From the IMG/VR virus record IMGVR_UViG_3300029319_000003, positions 120,188-184,187 of that record: a stretch of 64,000 nucleotides of DNA. The stretch is one strand, 5' to 3'. The position numbers were made by a program, and so were the translations under genes. Positions 59,280-64,000 of this stretch are shown piece by piece (positions within the stretch are counted from its first letter, which is position 1; each line of letters starts with the position of its first letter). The stretch is from a virus. The notes beneath the pieces are model-generated. The model was not told where the DNA came from. It searched no databases and saw only the letters and a program-made list of their open reading frames with translations.

Positions 59280-59518
59280 TTTGCTCTGCTTACAATCTTA
59301 AGATCTGTTCTATAGAAAAAATTAATCCACCGGTCCCGCCCATGTGTTGGTCCGTTGTTTCCAATCCATTGAACGTGGTATCGATTGTCGTATCGGCTTT
59401 TCTCAACCCTCTTAAGCAGCCCCACGACCTTTCCTTCGCGAACTTCCTTAGTCCATGTTTTGAGTGAAATCAATTTACAGCCCCGTGCTGAAAGTGTCAC
59501 CAGATCTCCCGGTTTCAT
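59276..59518 (-). CDS. KOW/SH3-like small protein
   Basis: 80 residues. MKPGDLVTLSARGCKLISLKTW..., EGKVVGLLKRVEKSR, YHVQWIGNNG and LKIVSRAK: the full family order can be read here, making it a good representative. Confidence 0.8.
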   Translation of the reverse strand: MKPGDLVTLSARGCKLISLKTWTKEVREGKVVGLLKRVEKSRYDNRYHVQWIGNNGPTHGRDRWINFFYRTDLKIVSRAK

Positions 59519-59530
59519 ATTTTCTCCAAG

Positions 59531-59707
59531 TTATTTATTTTCCCAATCACCGTCGTCAAACAGCGCCTGTACTCTTTTATTTAGTTCTTCAATTTCTTGT
59601 CTGCGCTCTCTTGCTTTCTGCCAAGATTGGATCGTTACGCCGACAACCAAAACCGACACAAGCCCGAGCGAGAATAATCCAAATATAACCACGTCCAGTG
59701 TTACCAT
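59531..59707 (-). CDS. Small membrane protein with coil
   Basis: 58 residues (MVTLDVVIFGLFSLGLVSVLVVGVTIQ then a KARERRQEIEELNKRVQALF coil). One membrane helix and one cytoplasmic coil. Starts within the stop region of the 33-residue gene. Confidence 0.65.
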   Translation of the reverse strand: MVTLDVVIFGLFSLGLVSVLVVGVTIQSWQKARERRQEIEELNKRVQALFDDGDWENK

Positions 59708-59802
59708 TTCATATCATCCCATACGCCCCACCAGACATATATCATCGCAGCGTTGGCGGCACAAACGAGCAACAGCCCGCCTACAATAACTTCAATGTTC
59801 AT
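59701..59802 (-). CDS. Micro-membrane protein (33 aa)
   Basis: 33 residues (MNIEVIVGGLLLVCAANAAMIYVWW...). One hydrophobic helix with Trp-rich end. Its stop overlaps the next ATG and its start overlaps the KOW-like gene, so translation is probable though the gene is tiny. Confidence 0.55.
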   Translation of the reverse strand: MNIEVIVGGLLLVCAANAAMIYVWWGVWDDMKW

Positions 59803-59956
59803 CGATCACCTCAAACACCACATGGTTTGGATCGCATACAATTTTAAAACCCTTCTCATCAATCAATATAACGTACCCGCGTTGAGCGTCAGTATACTTA
59901 CCAACCAATACAAGCCCATCGGTCCATGTTGCCCTAACCTTGTCACCGATCTTCAT
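59792..59956 (-). CDS. KOW/SH3-like small protein (54 aa)
   Basis: 54 residues from ATG at 59956 (MKIGDKVRATWTDGLVLVGKYTDAQRG), then YVILIDEKGFKIVCD and VVFEVIDEH. Chosen over an upstream start by family. Confidence 0.7.
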   Translation of the reverse strand: MKIGDKVRATWTDGLVLVGKYTDAQRGYVILIDEKGFKIVCDPNHVVFEVIDEH

Positions 59957-60119
59957 TGATAGCCTCAAGCCTTTGCGCCTGCTCTTTTGTGTAGTGCCAT
60001 TCACCATTTATATTGTCCCACCGGACCACAACATAATCTTTGCTTATCTTGACAACCTCGCCAAGCGCTTCGTCATACTTCCACATTGGAGCCATGCGGA
60101 CTCGATCTTTAACTTTCAT
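59943..60119 (-). CDS. KOW/SH3-like small protein (58 aa)
   Basis: 58 residues from ATG at 60119 (MKVKDRVRMAPMWKYDEALGEVVKISKDYVVVRWDNI), a good V.W strand. GDL replaced by KDR. Overlaps the 59792 gene. Confidence 0.7.
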   Translation of the reverse strand: MKVKDRVRMAPMWKYDEALGEVVKISKDYVVVRWDNINGEWHYTKEQAQRLEAINEDR

Positions 60120-60330
60120 TTATTATCTCCACTTCATATTTCTTCACATCGATCATGCAGCGAATCCCCCGGCACAGTCCCACATATATGTAATCTATAT
60201 CTGGATGCCAATCTCGCAAATCCTCTGAATACAGACTACCAGAAAACTTTTCAATCACCAGTGTTGGCGGTGACCAGTCATCGGGGGAACCAAACGCCAT
60301 GCGGAACTTAACCAGATCTCCGATCTTCAC
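60109..60330 (-). CDS. KOW/SH3-like small protein
   Basis: 73 residues from GTG at 60330 (VKIGDLVKFRMAFGSPDDW...), overlapping the TGA of the preceding gene. PPTLVIEKFSGSLY and the end KYEVEIINES match. Confidence 0.75.
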   Translation of the reverse strand: MKIGDLVKFRMAFGSPDDWSPPTLVIEKFSGSLYSEDLRDWHPDIDYIYVGLCRGIRCMIDVKKYEVEIINES

Positions 60331-60611
60331 TTGCCCGCCCAAAAAATATCAACATGACCGACGGGCACCTTAAGAACAACCATGCGCCAGCCTTGCCATA
60401 TAGGCAGCAAGATCTTGCTACGGGTCTGCTCGTCAAGGTTTTGATCTGTGTCTTCCATTTCCAGAATAGCGCGAATAATATTGCCGCCGTCATCGGACCA
60501 GAAGTCAACGGTGAAGCGCCCCTCCCAGTGCATTGCAATATGCTTCATAAGGGAACGCTTCGCTTCCTCGCGGGGAGCCTTGTTCTTCTTGTTGAAATAG
60601 ATATTAGCCAT
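60327..60611 (-). CDS. Small protein, unknown
   Basis: 94 residues. ANIYFNKKNKAPREEAKRSLMKHIAMHWEGRFTVDFWSDDGGNIIRAILEME: alpha/beta, with a Trp-rich C-terminus. Not a member of the KOW-like family, and I know no function for it. Starts near a TTGACA at 60636, without a good -10. Confidence 0.72.
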   Translation of the reverse strand: MANIYFNKKNKAPREEAKRSLMKHIAMHWEGRFTVDFWSDDGGNIIRAILEMEDTDQNLDEQTRSKILLPIWQGWRMVVLKVPVGHVDIFWAGK

Positions 60612-60703
60612 GTCACTTTAATTAGGGTTGAGTGTTGTCAATATTGCTGTTATTGCCGTTTTTCGAAAAAAATTATTTTGCGTTTAAAGCCCTCAAACGC
60701 TAA

Positions 60704-60913
60704 TCATGCTTTACTCACAATTTCTAAAAGTGCAAAGTCGTTACCACGCATTAGTTGCATAGCATTGATTCCTTTAATTTTTGGTCCCATCCATCGGACA
60801 TGGACAGTGTAAGGTTCTTCGTCAATTGCGATAATCATTCCCATTTGCTCCCAAGGCAAAACGCTTTCGCGAATTCGAACGAGGTCACCAACCTTATAGT
60901 CAAGAACAGCCAT
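60704..60913 (-). CDS. KOW/SH3-like small protein
   Basis: 69 residues. MAVLDYKVGDLVRIRESVLPWEQMGMIIAIDEEPYTVHVRWMG with RWMG strand and end ALLEIVSKA. A promoter lies upstream at 60923-60952. Confidence 0.78.
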   Translation of the reverse strand: MAVLDYKVGDLVRIRESVLPWEQMGMIIAIDEEPYTVHVRWMGPKIKGINAMQLMRGNDFALLEIVSKA

Positions 60914-60922
60914 GCGTTATAA

Positions 60923-60952
60923 ATAGTACAGCCGCCGATGCATGAATTGCAA
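60923..60952 (-). promoter_or_regulatory. Sigma70-like promoter of the 60704 gene
   Basis: Minus strand: TTGCAA (60947-60952), 18-base spacer, TACTAT (60923-60928). The string TACTATTTATA overlaps the -10. Confidence 0.6.
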
Positions 60953-60962
60953 TTTAATTTTT

Positions 60963-61196
60963 TTATTCTTCAACTTCATCGCAATCAATATTGTCAGGAC
61001 AGTCAGTATAAGAAACATCAAAGTGGTGCAATTGATCTCCGTCAATAAGACGCAGCCGCCCGAACACACTTACAATATACTTGTCTTCATCTTTGTTTGG
61101 CTGTTCCATGACCAACCCTACAAGTTGCTTCAAGAAAGGCTCGGGCATATCGCGTGGAATGTCGATCTTCACCATGTCACCAGTTTTAAAATTCAT
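60963..61196 (-). CDS. KOW/SH3-like small protein
   Basis: 77 residues from ATG at 61196 (MNFKTGDMVKIDIPRDMPEPFLKQLVGLVMEQPNKDEDKYIVSVFGR). End is acidic with two Cys. Overlaps the TGA of the 42-residue gene. Confidence 0.72.
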   Translation of the reverse strand: MNFKTGDMVKIDIPRDMPEPFLKQLVGLVMEQPNKDEDKYIVSVFGRLRLIDGDQLHHFDVSYTDCPDNIDCDEVEE

Positions 61197-61324
61197 CAGA
61201 CAATCACCGACAAAATAATAAGACCAAGAAACATTGCCAGTGGGGCAATCCAAAGCATATGCACATCACTCTTGCTCTCGGGGGTCATGCCCCGCAGCAA
61301 TGCCTTCCAATACTCTTCCATCAT
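61196..61324 (-). CDS. Micro-membrane protein (42 aa)
   Basis: 42 residues (MMEEYWKALLRGMTPESKSDVHMLWIAPLAMFLGLIILSVIV), one membrane helix at the C-terminus. Start/stop overlaps with both neighbours. Confidence 0.6.
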   Translation of the reverse strand: MMEEYWKALLRGMTPESKSDVHMLWIAPLAMFLGLIILSVIV

Positions 61325-61500
61325 GGTAACACCTCCGCAATCCTATCGCGAGCAAAAATAAAATACCCGCCAACATCAGGGTGCTTCAACTTGACACTTT
61401 GGTCTTGCACCTCAACAACAGTATACACCACATCGCCATACATTTGCAATGATTTTTCGTGTACCATCATTCGAATCTTATCGCCTACTTTTACTTTCAT
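61321..61500 (-). CDS. KOW/SH3-like small protein (59 aa)
   Basis: 59 residues from ATG at 61500 (MKVKVGDKIRMMVHEKSLQMYGDVVYTVVEVQDQSVKLKHPDVGGYF), end IAEVLP. Start placed by family; the open frame extends much further upstream. Confidence 0.7.
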   Translation of the reverse strand: MKVKVGDKIRMMVHEKSLQMYGDVVYTVVEVQDQSVKLKHPDVGGYFIFARDRIAEVLP

Positions 61501-61672
61501 ATGCCACTTCCAATTGGTCTTCGTACCACCACCCAGTCGGGGAGGACTCCGAAGACCACAGTATTTTAAAACTTGCCGGGACCGACCGGTCGTCCGTGTC
61601 GAGCACCAAACCAAGACATTCAATACCGCGTGCAATATCATACACACCATAAACCAGATCGCCAATTTTCAT
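61478..61672 (-). CDS. KOW/SH3-like small protein
   Basis: 64 residues (MKIGDLVYGVYDIARGIECLGLVLDTDDRSV), then FKILWSSESS and LEVAYESKSRR. ATG overlaps the TGA of the 44-residue gene. Confidence 0.78.
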   Translation of the reverse strand: MKIGDLVYGVYDIARGIECLGLVLDTDDRSVPASFKILWSSESSPTGWWYEDQLEVAYESKSRR

Positions 61673-61803
61673 TTACGATATTCCGATTGTCTTTGTCGAA
61701 AAAAATTTTCTACCACACTTATGCTTATAGCCAGCAATAAGCCGCTACTCATCAGTATGCATCCGAGCCATGCAGTCTCAGATATAAATTCACTTAGTTC
61801 CAC
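61669..61803 (-). CDS. Micro-membrane protein (44 aa)
   Basis: 44 residues from GTG at 61803 (VELSEFISETAWLGCILMSSGLLLAISISVVENF...). One membrane helix; overlaps neighbours at both ends. Confidence 0.55.
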   Translation of the reverse strand: MELSEFISETAWLGCILMSSGLLLAISISVVENFFRQRQSEYRK

Positions 61804-61966
61804 TTACTATCTCCATACTAGCGTAATGCACTTGATATGGATGCATGCGACCATTAATGACCACGATCCATTGACCCGGCACTTGCTCCCGAACCAGTAA
61901 GCCAAGTTTCCCTTTGTATTGAGGATAACTCGCGTCACATAGTTTGACGAGTTCACCCGGCTTCAT
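61790..61966 (-). CDS. KOW/SH3-like small protein (58 aa)
   Basis: 58 residues from ATG at 61966 (MKPGELVKLCDASYPQYKGKLGLLVREQVPGQWIVVINGR), SD GGAG. End MEIVSGTK is the family finish. Confidence 0.75.
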   Translation of the reverse strand: MKPGELVKLCDASYPQYKGKLGLLVREQVPGQWIVVINGRMHPYQVHYASMEIVSGTK

Positions 61967-62279
61967 GATCTCCACCACAGTCATGCTTTATCTTTTGTGC
62001 CTTACCACCTTTAAATTTAATCCACAACCCCCACATGATGGGTACCGCCAACCAGTGGAGGCAGAGTATCCAAGCGGCAGGTGCGCCGGCATAGAACGCG
62101 GGATGAACATGATTTCCAAGAAATATAAAAAGCAAAGGGAATAGCACATCCTCGATAATCTCCCAACCGATAATGATAACTACCAGCGCCACCCCATTTT
62201 CACGCATCGTCTTTTTAATGTTGCTCCACTTGAAGTGTTCCAACTTATGAGACAATCTATGCTTAAGCCATTTAATCAT
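61953..62279 (-). CDS. Membrane protein, unknown
   Basis: 108 residues. Basic N-terminus (MIKWLKHRLSHKLEHFKW) then two to three hydrophobic segments (GVALVVIIIGWEIIEDVLFPLLFIFLG, PAAWILCLHWLAVPIMWGLW) and a charged end. Possibly an inner-membrane host-modifying protein. Confidence 0.72.
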   Translation of the reverse strand: MIKWLKHRLSHKLEHFKWSNIKKTMRENGVALVVIIIGWEIIEDVLFPLLFIFLGNHVHPAFYAGAPAAWILCLHWLAVPIMWGLWIKFKGGKAQKIKHDCGGDHEAG

Positions 62280-62496
62280 TTGAAGAACCTACAAGTTTGA
62301 GATAAGAAAAATGCTCGGTGGTTTGCTTTGTGTCAGCCCACAGTACTCTAAACCGATGCCCTGTCGAGAATCGCGATGGTCCAGATACATCTTCTAATAC
62401 CAGACCGGGGTTCGCGTAATCTTTGCGATTCATCACCCAAGAGTTCGTGTGGAACATAACTAGATCACCGACATTTATTTCTTCTCTATCGGTCAT
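62272..62496 (-). CDS. KOW/SH3-like small protein
   Basis: 74 residues from ATG at 62496 overlapping a TGA. INVGDLVMFHTNSWVMNRKDYANPGLVLEDVSG then HRFRVLWADTKQTTEHFSYLKLVGS. Full pattern. Confidence 0.8.
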   Translation of the reverse strand: MTDREEINVGDLVMFHTNSWVMNRKDYANPGLVLEDVSGPSRFSTGHRFRVLWADTKQTTEHFSYLKLVGSSND

Positions 62497-62846
62497 CAAG
62501 ACTTGCCTTTGTGATTTGCATTGCCGGCGTTATAGGCAACATGGCGCATCGGTCGATTGCCGATAGTTGTTTGCGAACCGGATAGGTGGCACGACTTGCC
62601 CTTGTGAAAGCCCGTGACGGCTTTCCAAGCCTTAGAGTAGGCTTCCCTATCCGCATCGCTTTCAAAGGCGACTATGGACATGCCAGCAGCCTTGCCATCG
62701 CCTCCTTGCAGTCCTAGATACTTTACGGCAGTCTCCGTGCCAAGTTCCTCCACGCAATCTGGGCATTCATTAATCTTGCCGCCGGCTTGACGCTTTGCCC
62801 ACGAATCGGGGTCGAACGGATAATTGCAATGCACACACTCTCTCAT
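62496..62846 (-). CDS. Zinc-ribbon protein, unknown
   Basis: 116 residues. N-terminal CVHC...CPDC ribbon around ECVHCNYPFDPDSWAKRQAGGKINECPDC, a central AGMSIVAFESDADREAYSKAWKAVTGFHKG and a basic end. Overlaps the 62843 gene by ATGA. Role unknown. Confidence 0.75.
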   Translation of the reverse strand: MRECVHCNYPFDPDSWAKRQAGGKINECPDCVEELGTETAVKYLGLQGGDGKAAGMSIVAFESDADREAYSKAWKAVTGFHKGKSCHLSGSQTTIGNRPMRHVAYNAGNANHKGKS

Positions 62847-63043
62847 ACTTCACTCACCTTTGAAATAACTTTTAAATACTGGCAGTCATACCACTCTGGA
62901 TCGCCCCAGCCAATCCACTGGACCAATGCCAACAAAGCACCGCCGGGGATGCTGTCGTCTTCTACTGGACCAGATAAAAGAATACCATGCGCTATCGGCG
63001 CATCTGACGTAAACTTGTCAACAACTAAATCTCCAACATTCAT
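62843..63043 (-). CDS. KOW/SH3-like small protein
   Basis: 66 residues from ATG at 63043 (MNVGDLVVDKFTSDAPIAHGILLSGPVEDDS), overlapping the TGA of the basic-protein gene. LVQWIGWGD and LKVISKVSEV complete it. Confidence 0.78.
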   Translation of the reverse strand: MNVGDLVVDKFTSDAPIAHGILLSGPVEDDSIPGGALLALVQWIGWGDPEWYDCQYLKVISKVSEV

Positions 63044-63183
63044 GTGTTGCACTTCCCCTTGTGTTTAACCTTTCGCGTATACCGTGACTTGTCTTTGTGC
63101 TTACCCGCGCCACTGCGGAAGTGGGCTGCGACCGCCAACCAGTTACGCGGTTTTGGTTTAGTGACTACTACTTTGTTTTTCAT
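63040..63183 (-). CDS. Small basic phage protein (47 aa)
   Basis: 47 residues (MKNKVVVTKPKPRNWLAVAAHFRSG..., then KHKDKSRYTRKVKHKGK). Highly basic with the RNWLAVAAHFRSGAG motif, which I recall from other phages in this size class. Possibly a nucleic-acid-binding micro-protein. ATGA-type overlaps at both ends. Confidence 0.78.
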   Translation of the reverse strand: MKNKVVVTKPKPRNWLAVAAHFRSGAGKHKDKSRYTRKVKHKGKCNT

Positions 63184-63401
63184 GATCCTGCGACCTTAAA
63201 CTCTTTAGATTGCTCCCAACAACCAAAGCCGCCCATAATACCGGGAGCGATAGGAACGTCGGGCGCAGCCGGATCTTCCTCAACCAAAAGAACCCATGAA
63301 CCATCGTCATCGTCCATAGTAGCCGCTACCTCAAATACCAACTCCGCGTCATCTGGATGCGGGCGAACGTACTGAACTAAATCTCCAACTGAAACAAACA
63401 T
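63180..63401 (-). CDS. KOW/SH3-like small protein
   Basis: 73 residues (MFVSVGDLVQYVRPHPDDAELVFEVAATMDDDDGSWVLLVEEDP), Pro-rich middle and end SKEFKVAGS. First gene after the promoter at 63424-63452, with AGGAGG before the ATG. Confidence 0.78.
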   Translation of the reverse strand: MFVSVGDLVQYVRPHPDDAELVFEVAATMDDDDGSWVLLVEEDPAAPDVPIAPGIMGGFGCWEQSKEFKVAGS

Positions 63402-63423
63402 ACACTACCTCCTATGCACTAGC

Positions 63424-63452
63424 ATTATCGCATTTCTGCAATCTGCTGTCAA
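63424..63452 (-). promoter_or_regulatory. Strong sigma70-like promoter of the 62-63.4 kb operon
   Basis: Minus strand: TTGACA (63447-63452), 17-base spacer ending TGC (extended -10), GATAAT (63424-63429), then a 22-base leader to the ATG. One of the strongest in the window. Confidence 0.88.
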
Positions 63453-63473
63453 GTGTTTTTTTTAAATCTGAAA

Positions 63474-63701
63474 TTATTTTTTGGGGGATTTTTTCCCTCG
63501 CTTCTTTTTTACGATCATCCCAACTGGGCTGCTGTTCTCATCGTCCAACCAAATGATTACTTCTTTAGCGCTCTCCACCCGTTCGGTCTTATGGTGCCCG
63601 ATTTCTTTCGCCGCTTTTTTTAATGCTGCACTCTCGGATGAATGACTGCCGATCAACTCGCCTTGAATATAGTGACCGTCGTATTTATAAACTTTCCACA
63701 T
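63474..63701 (-). CDS. Small basic protein, unknown
   Basis: 75 residues (MWKVYKYDGHYIQGELIGSHSSESAALKKAAKEIGHHKTERV...), Lys-rich end KKKRGKKSPKK. A short beta-hairpin start and a central helix. Basic tail suggests nucleic-acid contact. Confidence 0.72.
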   Translation of the reverse strand: MWKVYKYDGHYIQGELIGSHSSESAALKKAAKEIGHHKTERVESAKEVIIWLDDENSSPVGMIVKKKRGKKSPKK

Positions 63702-63754
63702 GATTCCTCAAATCTCAAAAATTTCCCGCAGATCGAAAACTGCCTTAGCCCCAA

Positions 63755-63867
63755 TATGGGGGTCCAGTAGGGGGGTGGGACATAGATTCCGGTAGGGGGC
63801 TCCCTCCCTCGGGGGGTAGGGGGTACCCCCCCCTATACCCTTGTATACCCTTATACCCTATATACCC
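63755..63867. repeat. G/C-tract and TATACCC repeat region with G-quadruplex pattern
   Basis: Between the basic-protein gene and the next stop there is no coding frame. The plus strand shows runs of G (GGGGGTCC, GGGGGGTGGG, GGGGGGTAGGGGG) and the series TATACCC/TATACCCTT repeated four times. The minus strand reads GGGG-N6-GGG-N5-GGG-N7-GGG, matching the G-quadruplex pattern, and a GGGGGTACCCCC palindrome sits next to it. Possible origin, packaging site or recombination scar; no proof. Confidence 0.7.
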
Positions 63868-64000
63868 CTATGCACACTCTCTCCACAGCAGATGGTCTTC
63901 CACCTCTTCTGCTGCTCCCTCCACCTCATTCAGCAGAGCCTCACATGCTGCTCGCTCTCTCCACTCACCGTGCCAGTGTACCAACACGGCTTCCATCTCT
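63868..64000 (-). CDS. Partial gene, C-terminal end of an acidic protein
   Basis: Open frame from the right edge to a TAG at 63868-63870; the last in-frame Met lies at 63996, but the gene probably continues beyond the window. Visible end EAVLVHWHGEWRERAACEALL then NEVEGAAEEVEDHLL is helical and acidic. Composition is GC-richer than its neighbours. Family unknown. Confidence 0.6.
   Translation of the reverse strand, partial: EMEAVLVHWHGEWRERAACEALLNEVEGAAEEVEDHLLWRECA

Noticed and set aside
1-64000. CRISPR array or insertion sequence
   Set aside because: No regularly spaced repeats with spacers and no transposase gene or terminal inverted repeats were found on either strand.

Overview
The window is a piece of a large dsDNA contractile-tailed phage (myovirus) with T4-type morphogenesis genes. 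Supporting this are a gp6-like baseplate wedge protein, a gp25-like wedge protein, a gp5-like hub carrying a peptidase, a gp55-like late sigma factor, PIN-PhoH, a RecB/Cas4-type nuclease, a tRNA/tmRNA cluster and very dense, overlapping genes almost all on the minus strand. Base composition is moderate, there are no photosynthesis genes, and the host cannot be named from this window. A marine or aquatic Gram-negative host is only an inference.

Layout, in window coordinates (transcription runs mostly right to left). 1-13.98 kb: baseplate and hub genes, including a 2,043-residue protein of unknown role. 13.97-15.5 kb: the gp55-like sigma factor and small accessory proteins. 15.5-21.1 kb: a five-gene sugar cassette (GT2-type transferase, three GT4-type transferases, GDP-mannose 4,6-dehydratase) with stop/start overlaps. 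21.1-24.6 kb: nuclease, zinc peptidase and PIN-PhoH. 24.7-28.2 kb: an accessory island with two plus-strand genes (a trypsin-like lipoprotein protease and a J-domain protein), a cytidylyltransferase-fold gene, six tRNA genes and a complete tmRNA gene. Two of the tRNAs have long variable arms but anticodons GTC and TAT. 28.1-49.2 kb: regulators, then virion-type proteins. These share a recurrent beta-rich module, cysteine-rich fibre-like proteins, and a series of genes starting with the same short amphipathic leader (MKIT-type), which resembles in style the capsid-targeting leaders of T4 internal proteins. 49.3-63.7 kb: a dense early-type region with a deoxyribonucleotidase-like HAD protein, a DnaQ-type exonuclease, an ImmA/IrrE-type peptidase and about thirty small proteins of one KOW/SH3-like pattern (VGDLVR...GIV...V.W...L.IVS). 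63.7-64 kb: a G-rich repeat with a G-quadruplex pattern and the end of another gene.

Regulation that can be read: nine sigma70-like promoters (TTGACA-like, 16-18 bp spacer, TATAAT-like, mostly with an extended -10 TGn) drive minus-strand operons in the right-hand region, the tRNA island and the 23-kb region. Several terminator hairpins close transcription units, and two of them form terminator-promoter cassettes with promoters. Virion genes lack such promoters, which fits late transcription using the gp55-like factor.

The most unusual items are the expanded KOW/SH3-like family, the two class-II tRNAs with unexpected anticodons beside a phage tmRNA, the repeated leader peptide, and a three-domain fusion (ligase-type nucleotidyltransferase, HxGH nucleotidyltransferase, ParB-like) at 31-34 kb. 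All functions are read from motifs by eye; no database or structure search was run.
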